DNA from: Cryptomeria japonica
Lineage: Eukaryota; Streptophyta; Pinopsida; Cupressales; Cupressaceae
DNA length: 64,000 nt
Direction of reading: 5' to 3'
NCBI RefSeq assembly: GCF_030272615.1
Contig: NC_081409.1
Location: 23,704,406 to 23,768,405, forward strand
Shown piece by piece: positions 12,601 to 22,781 of this stretch. The notes under the pieces are model-generated. The model saw only the letters and a program-made list of their open reading frames with translations. It was not told the DNA's origin and did no database searches. Both the position numbers and the translations under genes were made by a program. Every line of letters starts with the position of its first letter. The first letter of the stretch is position 1.

Positions 12601-12705
12601 TTTCAACACCTCAAGGTTTTCCCCTTTTAGGTCAGTATCGCTAACTATGGGTTCAGTGGATGCTAGGCTAAAAATGTTCCCAAACAAATGTATTGTGGAC
12701 TTCAT
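9614..12705 (-). pseudogene. Decayed ~1030-codon frame upstream of the gypsy LTR (extra ORF of a Tat-like element?)
   Basis: Five long minus-strand open stretches, starting at 12705, 11889, 11475, 10974 and 10734, all lie in one frame separated only by stops, so this is one long gene. One frameshift near 9785 is needed to reach a natural acidic end (SGEDDDDGKMA, stop at 9614). The N-terminal part has LIWECIARYDLVFETIRRDN and EVISSVFKIPDYQF; a middle part has HFCYIWVGGFEEESFKLP; the C-terminal third is helical and charged. I see no polymerase, integrase or protease motif and no zinc knuckle. Its position before a purine tract and LTR fits the additional 3' ORF of Tat-lineage gypsy elements. 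A captured host gene or a relative of the ORF2 family cannot be excluded. Function unknown. Confidence 0.6.
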
Positions 12706-13296
12706 AATTTAAAACAATAAGCCTAAATTAGTTACAACAAAACTTTCTATAAGGGAGAAAATGCAAGCAAAAACCACTAGAGAGGACAAGAAAAAGACTC
12801 ACCTTCATAGTTGAACAACCAGACGACGACTAGCAGCAAACAAGACTCCTATCTAGGAAAAACAAAGACGCAACAACAAGGAACAAGTGCAAAGCACTAA
12901 CAATCCTTCATACCTTATTAGTGAAGGCAATGAGATGAAAAAATTGAATGCAATAATTCCAATTTTCAGTCTGTGTGTTAATTTTGTGGATTAGACATCG
13001 CACGCATGCATTGAATGCATGGTGGCATTTTTTAAGTAACTGCCAGTTCTCGAAATGATTACTTACTTTGAAAAACCAAGGATTGACGTCACTTAAGACA
13101 TGGTTTTGCTTTCTCATATTTAGCAATGAATGCACCATCAAATTATTAAAACCCGTGGGACCCACCAACTTTGAACACATATGAACATCCTAAACAGACT
13201 TCATGGGCATTCAAGTAGTTCAAGATGTACGTCGCGCTCAAGAAGAATTTTGCCAAGAAAACTAATAATATCAAGTTGCTGACCACTTGTGCTATA

Positions 13297-13348
13297 TTGA
13301 ACATGTTGAACACGTTTGAACCTCTTGAACTTATTTCAATGAGTTCAA
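13297..13348. repeat. 9-bp phased TTGAAC cluster 1
   Basis: TTGAAC starts at 13297, 13306, 13316 and 13325, and its reverse complement GTTCAA at 13343; spacings are 9, 10, 9 and 18 bases. Isolated copies lie at 13171 and 13218. Confidence 0.8.
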
Positions 13349-13454
13349 AACCCGAAGAGAAATAAAGTAACATATCACCGAACAACAAACTTTTAGAGAG
13401 CCGCAGCAAGACACTTAGAGAAAATGTTAGTATGAAAAACCCCCCTAAACACCT

Positions 13455-13527
13455 AGGAACCTATGGAACCTAAATGAACCTGTTGAACCTGGTTCAAAAT
13501 GGTTCAACGTGTTCACAAAGTTCAACC
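13455..13527. repeat. 9-bp phased TTGAAC/GTTCAA cluster 2
   Basis: About eight units of 9-10 bases, starting as ggaacctat and atgaacctg, then ttgaacctg (13483), then inverting to gttcaa at 13492, 13502 and 13520. A further TTGAAC is at 13584. Confidence 0.8.
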
Positions 13528-13650
13528 AATCACCTAAACTTGACTTTTATGATTGAAAAAGGATTTATAGACGTACTAAGGACTTGAACCGAGGTATCAC
13601 AAGAAAGATTAGGACTCTAACTAAAAAATTTATAGAATGACTCGCTCTTC

Positions 13651-14018
13651 TCATGAGGAATAAATGATGCAGTAACAAACAACTATTGACTTTATAATTT
13701 AAATGAAACAAGTTACCTCTAGTCTTTTTGCCGGTTCCAATCAGTTCACCTTATCTTTCATAAATCTTGCAGACTCCATTCTTGAATTCTAGTGGGTAGC
13801 CTTTGTCATTGAGTTGAGCAACACTCAAAAAATTATGTTTCAATCCTTCAACCCAATAGACATCATTTTCTCTACTCTTACCATTCAGAGAGATGGATCC
13901 CTTTCCTCCACCATGAAGGGTGAGTCATTCCCAAATCTCACAACACCTCCATCAAACTCTTTCAAAGTAAGAAACTTACTCCGATCACCAGTAATGTGGT
14001 GTGAACAACCACTATCTA
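13651..14018 (-). pseudogene. E2 protease remainder and start of integrase
   Basis: Minus strand continues from the E1 insertion point with the protease motif SGCSHH, then VEGLKHNFLSVAQLND and GYPLEFKNGVCKIYE. It ends shortly after GNLFHLN, where the E3 protein leads into the integrase zinc region. At least one frame change and one stop are present. The missing Asp of the catalytic D-S-G lies on the far side of E1, at 20664 and above. Confidence 0.8.
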
Positions 14019-15063
14019 TGTTGGTATTTTGGTATGGTTTTGTCATTGATGTCAACACCTACTAAATACACCTACTTTGAAGATCCAGCAACATTCACCG
14101 GCAAACAGTAAACTGTGCAACAGTTACTGGTATATGGTTCACCAGCAGGATATATTGTTCACCGGTACCTGAAATGACATGGAAGACACTTGGTAATGTC
14201 GAAGATATCATGTGGACACTTTATTTTGAAGTAATAATCATTGATATATTCTTATTTGCATATTTGCTTTTACCGGCAAATAGGTCCAGGTTATCTAGGG
14301 TTACACTGGTAGGTTTATCTTTTCCAGATCAGCATGGCATGCTATGGAGATGATTTATTATTGTTGTAAATGCATTAAGCCAACATGTTTAATTGGTTAT
14401 TGCATCAGATATTATATTATTTATAAAATGTATTTATTGTAGAGATGACCTACTAAAATTGGTCTTAGGGTATGGTATAAATGTAAGATCTTATTTGTAA
14501 GATCAAGTGTGGAATGTGAAAAAGGTTTGAGTAAAGATATATGCGAGATCAAGCAGAGGTATACATGAAGACATCATCTGAAGGTGAAGTTAGGTTTTTG
14601 TGGAAGCATATCAGCATTACACCGATACTAAATTCAACATACGAAGATGCGATTTTGCATAGTACATTCTTATTGGATTTAACCATCCAACTGTAGTCAG
14701 TGTGACTCCCATTTGTGATTGAGTAGTGAGCTCTAGGTTGTTGGCCTTTCTGCATGTGCAGACCCCTCTCTATACACTTACTATCTGTAGTAGTATCATC
14801 TGATTGTGGGTAAGGTTTCCCACTGTGGTTTTTCCCTTACAGGGTTTCCACATACAAATATTGGTGTCATGTGTTGTGGATGACTTTGTGCTTATGTTTC
14901 ATGCATTAATTCTTACCAGTATAGCAATTTACTGTTAACACTGTCTACCGGCATACTTAACTGATTTACTGGTATTAAGCATTAAGTTGGTTAGTAAGTT
15001 TTTGGTTTGAATTTATTAGACAACTGATTCACCCCCCCCTCTCAGTTGTCTCCGAGACCTATA
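14019..15063 (+). repeat. E1 5' LTR
   Basis: Starts tgttggtattttgg and ends gagacctata; the expected terminal CA has become TA, while the 3' copy keeps gacctaca. It has the conserved R/U5 blocks gtagtcagtgtgactcccat, gtgcagacccc, a ccc-gtggtttttccc block and the C-run at about 15030-15039. Confidence 0.95.
14476..14482 (+). promoter_or_regulatory. TATA box of the E1 5' LTR
   Basis: tataaat, 457 bases into the LTR, identical in the 3' LTR at 20071-20077. It probably sets transcription start about 30 bases downstream, at the U3/R border. Confidence 0.65.
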
Positions 15064-15065
15064 AT

Positions 15066-15077
15066 TGGTATCAGAGC
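15066..15077 (+). other. E1 primer-binding site
   Basis: tggtatcagagc, two bases past the LTR end: the perfect plant initiator-Met form. Confidence 0.95.
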
Positions 15078-15120
15078 CTAGTCCTCTTTTTGCAAAAGCT
15101 TAACAACTTGAGGAGATCCA

Positions 15121-16209
15121 ATGTCTACTAATTATTTCAGAAAGGATAGTCCTAAACTTGATGGAACCAACTATGGGATATGGAAAATCAAAATGGAGAC
15201 ACATTTGAATTGCATTGGTAAAGACATCTAGGAAGTTAGTAAGAATGGTTATACTGCTGTTGTAGCTGGTTAGACTGCTCCCACTACTTTAGCTAAAGCT
15301 GAAGAAAATGATTGCAAAGCAAGAGAAGCACTCTTGAGCACATTATCAGATCAACAAATCATGGGATTATCAAATAGGTCTACTGCTAAAGCTATTTGGG
15401 ATCATTTGGAGACACTGAATGAAGGGGATTCAATAGTCAAAATTGCAAAACTTGGAAGCTTCTGAGTCAGGTATGAACATCTGAAAATGGAAGAAGATGA
15501 AAGGATTTTTGCTTTTATGGAAAGAGTAAATGAAATTGTTTTGGGTATCAAATGTTGTGGAGGAACCTTGAGTGAAGATGAGATTGTTTCAAAAATCTTA
15601 AGAGGTTTGCCACCAGCATATAAAATGAAGGTTACTGCTATAAATGAGTTGAGAACAATGCCTAATACATCAGTAACTAGGGATACATTGATTGGAAAAC
15701 TTTCAACTTTTGAAATTGAGGAATTTAGTCCTGTTACTACTATAAAAACTGATTTGGCCTTCAAAGCATCAACATCATCCACTCCATCCTTTGACAAATC
15801 AGACTGGAGAGCCTTTTATGCAAGAGAACTTGAAGAAACCAGGAAGGAGAATGAAGAGCTTGAAGAACTTGAAGCACTATTTGCAAGAAAAATGCCAAAA
15901 GGCCCAATTGGAAGTAAGTATGAAGGTAAAGCACCCTTTAAATGTTTTAACTACAATAAGATTGGTCATATGGCTTCAAGATGCCCTGATAGACATGCTA
16001 AACTAAGAGAAGAAGCTAGAAGAACATACAAACCTAATCCTGAATATCAGAGATACAGATTTAAGAAAAACAAAGATCAATCTTGTTACATTGTTGATGA
16101 AGGTGTGACTAATGATTCTGATGAGGATCCAACAGACAATGGATGGGTCTTTGTTGCTATAACAGAAGATCAACCGACACCTATTGCTAGAAAAAGCCCT
16201 AGCAGCTAA
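15121..16209 (+). pseudogene. gag: E1 gag
   Basis: Capsid-nucleocapsid protein that packages element RNA. The ATG at 15121 is the first after the primer site and opens MSTNYFRKDSPKLDGTNYGI. One frame runs to 16209 with stops near 15229, 15272 and 15463. Motifs: NYGIWKIKM, AKAIWDHLETLN, LRGLPPAYKMKV, LIGKLSTFEIEEF, and a CCHC knuckle CFNYNKIGHMASRC whose second Cys is Tyr (near 15945). The tail is acidic. The pol frame is +1 relative to gag and the switch lies near 16180. A one-base indel in the A-rich gctagaaaaagcc is the simplest cause; programmed shifting is possible but unsupported. Confidence 0.9.
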
Positions 16210-19200
16210 AGTTGAATCAAAAGATGAATGGATTATTGACTCAAGATGCTCACATCACATGACTGGAGACAAAGGTAAATTCTTGAACTTTCAAGAATAC
16301 AATAGAGGTTTAGTAAGATTCGGAGATGACAAAGCTTGTTCAATCAAAGGTAAGGGTTCAATATCTCTTGATGGTAAACATAACACTGCCATTGTCTACT
16401 ATGTTGAAGGATTAAAACATAATCTTTTAAGTGTTAGTCAATTAGTTGAGAAAGTCTTTTAGTTACAATTTAAAAATGGAAAGTGCAAAATCATGAATAG
16501 AACTGGTTTGGAAATTGCAACCGGTAATCAGACTAGAGGTAATATCTTTCATTTGAATAACAGCAAAAAGGCATGCTTAATTGCACATATAGATGAAAGT
16601 TGGCTATGGCATAAAAGACTATGTCATGTAAATTTTGATTGCATGGTAAAAATCAATACTTCTAAGGCAGTTAGAGATCTACCTAAAATTGTGAAACCTC
16701 AGAATACAATTTGCAAGGAATGTCAATTTGGAAAACAAGTTAGAGCTAGTTTCAAAAGTATTCCAGAAAAATCCAATAATGCCCTTGATTTAATTCACAC
16801 TGATTTATGTGGTCCAGCTAGAACTAAAAGCTTACAAGGTGATATATATTTCATGCTAATTATTGATGATTATTCTAGAATGTGTTGGGTTACTTTTCTC
16901 AGAGAAAAATCAGAAGCACTTGGGAAGTTCAAACTATTCAAAGCAATGGTTGAAAATGAAACCAGTAAGAAAATTAAATGTTTAGGATCAGATCAAGGAG
17001 GAGAATTCACATCTAAAGATTTTAATACATTCTGTGAAGTAAATGGAATCAAAAGACAATTATCAGCACCTCGGACACCACAACAGAATGGAGTTGTTAA
17101 AAGAAAAAATAGAACTATTTTGGATGCAGCAAGAAGTATGTTATTAGAAGCAAATCTACCACATGTGTACTAGAGAGAGGTAGTAAGCACTGCTATCTAT
17201 ACATTCAACAAAGTTCACATCAAAGGTGAAACCTGTAAGACCCCTCATGAACTATGATTTGGTAATACTCCTACTCTTAAGTACTTCAGAATTTTTGGAA
17301 GTAAATGTTATATTAGAAGTGATGAGTACATTGGCAAGTTTGATCCTAGAAGTGACGAAGGAATATTTCTTGGTTATTCATCTAAGAGCAAGGCATATAG
17401 ATGTTTTAATAAAAGATTACAAAAAATTGTTGAAAGTACAAATGTAAAGATTGATGAACAATTTAGAGGAGCTTCAAGGTATATAGACTCTGAACTGTAA
17501 ATAGAAATTATGACAAATGGACCTACAATAAATCCACTGGTACAGAATGATGATCCAATTACTCTAGTATCATCAGAGGATTCCACAGTAATTGAAGAAC
17601 GACAACAGACTAAGACACCCCGGTATGTAAGACTGAATCATTCTGAAGATCAGATAATTGGAAGAAAATTTAAAGGAGTCATGAAAAGAGGAAGATTGGC
17701 AAATGAAGAGGTATGTATTATTTCTCAAATTTAACTATTATCTATCAATGAGGCATGTGAAGATAAATTTTGGATTAAAGCTATGGAAGAAGAATTAGGA
17801 CAAATTGAGAAAAATAATACTTGGACATTAGTTCCTCGGCCTAAAAATAAAAATGTAATTGGAACCAAATGGGCATTTAGAAACAAAATTAATGAAGATG
17901 GTAAGGTTGTCAGAAATAAAGCAAGACTAGTGTGTAAGGGATATTCTTAGAAAGAAGGAGTTGATTACAATGAAACCTTTGCACTGGTAGCCAGAATTGA
18001 GGCAGTTAGATTATTCTTGGCTTTTGCAGCTCACAAGGATTACAAAGTTTATCAAATGGATATTAAATGTGCATTTTTGAATGGAGATCTTGAAGAGGAA
18101 GTCTATATTGAACAACCTGATGGATTTTCCTTGACAGATGACAATGATATGGTTTGTAGATTAAGAAAAGCTCTGTATGGATTAAAACAAGCCCCAAGAG
18201 CTTGGTATGCAAGATTGGATAAGTATCTTTTAAAGATTGGTTTTACTAAAGGAAATGCAGATAGCAATTTATATTACAAAGTAACTAATGATGACATCTT
18301 GGTTATTGAAGTATTTGTTGATGATATAATCTTTGGAGGAGAAGATGAATTATGCAAAGAATTTTCTCTTGAAATGCAGCAAGAATTTGAAATGTCTATG
18401 ATCGGAGAAATAAAATTCTTTTTAGGATTGCAGATTTTACAGACTGATAAAGGCATATTTTTGAGTCAATCTAAGTACTTGAAAGAACTACTTAAGAAAT
18501 TTGGGATGGAGAACTCTAAACCGGTAAGCACACCTATGACTACAAATGACAAATTATCTCAAAGGGATGAATCTACACCTATTAATCCAACTAGATACAA
18601 ATCTATGATAGGAGGTTTACTAAATTTGACACAAACCAGACCTGATATTATGAATGCAGTATGTATAGTTTCTAGATTTCAGAGTAATCCTAGGGAAAAT
18701 CATGAATTAGTAGTAAAAAGGATTTTCTGGTACTTACAAGGCACAACAAATCTTGGATTATGGTATCCTAAAGATGAAAATTTTGATCTATATGCATACA
18801 CAGATGCAAATTGGGCAGGAGATGTGGATGATAGAAAAAGCACCACTGGAGGAGCATTCTTTCTTGGAAAGAGATTAGTTTCTTGGTTAAGTAAGAAACA
18901 AAGTTGTACATCTTTATCAACAGCAGAATCAAAATATGTTGCAGCAACAACAAACTGTACATAGGTACTTTGGCTTAAGCAAATGTTAAAAGACATAAAA
19001 GTAAAATGCAAGGAACCTATTACTATATACTGTGATAACACTGCAGCAATTGATGTATCTAAAAATCCGGTATTACATTCTAAAACAAAACATGTTTCTA
19101 TCAAACTGAATTTTCTAAGGGAAAAAGTTGAAGAAAAAGAGATAAAACTCGTTTATGTGAATACTAAAGAACAACTTGCAGATATTTTCACAAAACCTTT

Positions 19201-19267
19201 GCCTAAGGAAACTTTTGAGTATCTCAAAGATCAGCTCGGAGTCATACCACCACCAGTAGAGACTTAG
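16184..19267 (+). pseudogene. pol: E1 pol: protease, integrase, reverse transcriptase, RNase H
   Basis: One frame of about 1025 codons in copia order. Protease: WIIDSRCSHHMTGD, with the Gly of D-S-G replaced by Arg. Integrase: zinc region HKRLCHVN...CKECQFGK; catalytic Asp in HTDLCGP and SDQGGEF; the Glu expected in NGVVxRKNRT is Lys. Reverse transcriptase: QMDIKCAFLNGDL, ALYGLKQAPRAWY and FVDDIIFGG. RNase H: YTDANWAGD, STTGGAFFLG, YCDNTAAIDVSKNPV, and LADIFTKPLP near the end. In-frame stops lie near 16460, 17171, 17255, 17498, 17732, 17948 and 18962. It cannot make integrase or a full polyprotein. Confidence 0.93.
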
Positions 19268-19601
19268 ACAGTTGATGATTGTCATCAATGCAGAATTAAA
19301 AAGACAAATATTTTATTCCGATATTTTGATGAGGAAGCTACTTCTCAGGAGGAGTAGTTGGTATATTGAATCGGTTGGTATTTTGTATGAACTTGACCTT
19401 TTGTGACTTTGGCATTTGATGTCAAAGGGGGAGAGAGATCTATGGAAAAACATTATCTTTTTGGTAAGAAAAAGAGATTTTAGGGGAGAAATTTTGAAAG
19501 ACACATGAAAGATTGGTATTGTCACTCCCAGGGGGAGAAATGAAGATTGTTGTTTTTTTGGCACTTTGATGGTTTTTCCATCTTGTGTTTCCATCAATGC
19601 C

Positions 19602-19613
19602 AAAGGGGGAGAT
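19602..19613 (+). other. E1 polypurine tract
   Basis: aaagggggagat directly abuts the 3' LTR. Two similar tracts lie upstream, aaagggggag at 19424 and agggggag at 19530, the same three-tract arrangement as in E3, G1, H1 and B1. Confidence 0.9.
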
Positions 19614-20658
19614 TGTTGGTATTTTGGTATGGTTTTGTCATTGATGTCAACACCTACTAAATACACCTACTTTGAAGATCCAGCAACATTCACCGGCAAA
19701 CAGTAAACTGTGCAACAGTTACTGGTATATGGTTCACCGGCAGGATATATTGTTCACCAGTACCTGAAATGACATGGAAGACACTTGGTAATGTTGAAGA
19801 TATCATGTGGACACTTTATTTTGAAGTAATAATCATTGATATATTCTTATTTGCATATTTGCTTTTACCGGCAAATAGGTCCAGGCTATCTAGGGTTACA
19901 CCGGCAGGTTTATCTTTTCCAGATCAGCATGGCACACTATGGAGATGATTTATTATTGTTGTAAATGCATCAAGCCAACATGTTTAATTGATTATTGCAT
20001 CAGATATTATATCATTTATAAAATATTTTTATTGTAGAGCCGACCTACTAAAATTGGTCTTAGGGTATGGTATAAATGTAAGATCTTATTTGTAAGATCA
20101 AGTGTGGAATGTGAAAAAGGTTTGAGTAAAGATATATGTGAGACCAAGTAGAGGTATACACGAAGACATCATCTAAAGGTGAAGTTAGGTTTTTGTAGAA
20201 GCATATCAGCATTACACCAGTACTGAATTCAGCATATGAAGATGCAATTTTGCACAGTACATTCTTATTGGATTTAACCATCCAACTGTAGTCAGTGTGA
20301 CTCCCATTTGTGATTGAGCAATGAGCTCTAGGCTATTGGTCTTTCTGCATGTGCAGACCCCTCTTTGTACACTTACTATATGCAGTAGTATCATCTGATT
20401 ATGGGTAAGGTTTCCCACCATGGTTTTTCCCTTACAGGGTTTCCATGTACAAATATTGGTGTCATGTGTTGTGGATGACTTTGTGCTTATGTTTCATGCA
20501 TTAATTCTTACCAGTATAGCAATTTACTGTTAACACTGTCTACTGGCATACTTAACTAATTTAACGGTATTAAGCATTAAGTTGGTTAATAAGTTTTTGG
20601 TTTGAATTTATTAGACAACTGATTCACCCCCCCGTCTCAGTTTTCTCTAGGACCTACA
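19614..20658 (+). repeat. E1 3' LTR
   Basis: tgttggtattttgg ... gacctaca, 1045 bases, followed by target duplication atcta. Confidence 0.95.
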
Positions 20659-20663
20659 ATCTA

Positions 20664-21711
20664 TAATATAGTCATTTGAACTATCCATGTGAGATACCAA
20701 TGCCTTCTAATATGATATATCTTCTTTAATAGCAACAAAGACAATGTCCTCATTTGCATCTTCCTCGGATTCTTCATCTGTAATTTCTCCATCCACTACA
20801 ATGAGACAATCTCTTTTACCTTTGCCTTTGTACTTCCTATACTTCTCACATTTTTTTTCATTATCTCCATTTGGATAGTTAGCAGCAATATGTCCAATCC
20901 AATTACATGCAAAACACTTCAATGGTAATTTACCTCTGTACTTACCGGTACCTCTGGGTAACCGCTTGGCCAACAATACTTCAAGCTCAATCAAACTATC
21001 TTCATCATCTACCTCTCTATTGGATCTAGACTCGTGACTGTAGCTCACTTCTCTCCTTTTCCTTACAGGTGGGGTTGAAACTGAGTCTCTAAATGTAGAT
21101 TTTGATCTCTAAACACTTCCATCAAAACTATTTAATTCAAATACAGTTAATTTACCAATGATAGAATCAAGAGTTACCTTTGTCTTATCAATAGATTTTA
21201 GTTCTTGAATAGCTACAACTCGGATAGCGTAGACCGGTAGAAGGGTTCTCAACACCTTGCTAACCACTATGGTATCCTCCACTATACCTCCAAGACTTTT
21301 GATTTCTCCGACTATCTCCTTGATCCTCTGACCATGCTATTGAATATTTTCTCCTTCAACCATCCACAAATCATCAAATTTACCTCTCAGACTCTCTTCC
21401 TTGGCAATCTTAACATTCTCATCACCGCTATAGATATCTTCCAATTTCTTACATACTTCATATGCAGTCTCCAATCCATGAACATCAACATTCTCTGAAT
21501 CAGACAAGGAACTGATAATGGCCTCCAATTCTTGATTGTTCTCCTGTTGCTCCTTCTTTTGATCACCTATCAGAATCTCACTAGGGAAGTTATATTTAGT
21601 AACAACATGTTCTCAATATTGACTTCCTAAGCTCTTGATATAGATCTTCATCCTATCACTCCAAATTCTATATTTTTCCCTATTGAACTTTCGACCTTCT
21701 TTCTTCATCAT
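20664..21711 (-). pseudogene. gag: E2 gag and first residues of protease
   Basis: Minus strand, ATG at 21711, about 57 bases past the primer site. Segments match E3 gag closely: NVDVHGLETAYEVCKKLED, KIAKEESLRGKFDDLWMVEG, a Lys/Arg-rich region, and the knuckle CFACNWIGHIAANY with the last Cys lost. An acidic tail DEESEEDANEDI follows. The frame then reads DYIID at 20664, where E1 has inserted inside the protease active-site motif. Several stops (near 21336, 21110 and 20706) inactivate it. Confidence 0.88.
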
Positions 21712-21767
21712 GTTCTCCTAGATCTTTTCCTAAAGCTATTAGGCTTAAACACAAGAGGACTTGAAAT

Positions 21768-21779
21768 GCTCTGATACCA
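21768..21779 (-). other. E2 primer-binding site
   Basis: Minus strand tggtatcagagc, two bases past the LTR end at 21782. Confidence 0.92.
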
Positions 21780-21781
21780 AT

Positions 21782-22781
21782 TGATAATATAATGAAACTA
21801 TAAGGATCTAGTCAACTACTGAGAGTGGGGGGTGAATCAGTAGATAGAAAATAAACTAAAATTTCACCAAACTTAGTTCCAATAAAAACAACTTGCTAAC
21901 CTAACCGGTTTACACACTGTATCAAAAACTGCAACTGCACTGTCAAAATTTTCCAATTGATCAAAACATCAATGATACAATGCAACAGATCTGAAACGCA
22001 AATACCATTTAACCAAAACATTAAACCAATTCACTAATATCAATAATAGCACATTTCAAATCACTTTTGGTCACCTAAATATATCTAAGTGGATTTACCA
22101 GTTATTCATATCAACCATATCAAAACACATCCACAAAATCATTCACCACTTGACACAATGATTTTTCACATGGAATCCCAAATGGGAAAAACCATGGTGG
22201 GGATGAATACCCACAATTATTTTGAACTCTTCTAAAGTTCGCCCTATTAGGAGCCAAGCCTTGTTAGAAGATTATACAATAATGTCATATTAAGAACACA
22301 TCCGATTAAGGACCACCCAGTTAAGGGATTGCCTACAATACCCTGTTAAAGGCAATACCTTGTTAGAGGTAACCTTGGTGGAGGATTTAAACAACACCAA
22401 GCCTATTAAATCTTACCCAGTTAAGGGATTTAACTATTGAAATGGTTAGAGAACAAAAGGTTCTTTGCTGATCCAGAAATAGTACTTCCTTGCTTAATCA
22501 AATCATTTTTTTCTCCTATCTACCTTCACAACATTCTGCAGACACACCTTCTGGTTCGGCAACAATCACTACCACACTTAACCAAATTTTCCAACACAAT
22601 GTTGAAACAAATCATCAACCTTATAAGCAAATATAATAGGTTGGTAAAACAAAACAAAACCTACAAATCTCATAGAGATTACAAACATATTGGTTCAATC
22701 ATAACCATTGGATTACATAGCAATCAACTACACATTGTTCTAGACAACTTCAACCACTCCTGGATCACTGCACATTGGATA
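21782..22781 (-). repeat. E2 5' LTR, inner part
   Basis: Minus-strand 3' portion of the LTR, ending ctactgattcacccccc...attatca. It matches the E3 LTR through ggtagataggag, the tggtttttcccatttggg block and the terminal C-run. It is interrupted at 22781 by E3 and continues at 30024. Confidence 0.88.

Larger units (their letters stand above)
12706..13650. other. Non-coding stretch with 9-bp phased repeats
   Basis: No frame with recognisable product. It lies upstream (minus strand) of the 3.1-kb frame and contains two clusters of TTGAAC/GTTCAA motifs listed separately. The right edge, near 13650, is where element E2 stops matching its relative E3. Confidence 0.5.
14019..20658 (+). mobile_element. 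Full-length Ty1/copia element E1 (family A)
   Basis: Two LTRs of exactly 1045 bases flank gag and pol. The target duplication atcta is at 14014-14018 and 20659-20663. The element carries an initiator-Met primer site and a purine tract. It inserted into the protease gene of E2, splitting the catalytic motif. In the first 200 LTR bases I aligned by eye I saw three differences, all transitions in CG contexts, so the insertion looks younger than its surroundings. It is not autonomous: about ten in-frame stops and lost catalytic residues. Confidence 0.95.

Noticed and set aside
9614..12705. Host protein-coding gene
   Set aside because: Riddled with in-frame stops, no intron pattern that removes them, and placed against a purine tract and LTR. 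Kept as a probable element-encoded frame, not excluded as a captured gene.
15066..15077. tggtatcagagc and its relatives as tRNA genes
   Set aside because: They are primer-binding sites complementary to a tRNA 3' end, each two bases from an LTR; no cloverleaf surrounds them.
16150..16210. Programmed gag-pol frameshift in E1
   Set aside because: E3 and E2 keep gag and protease in one frame, and the E1 site is a short A-run prone to simple indels.
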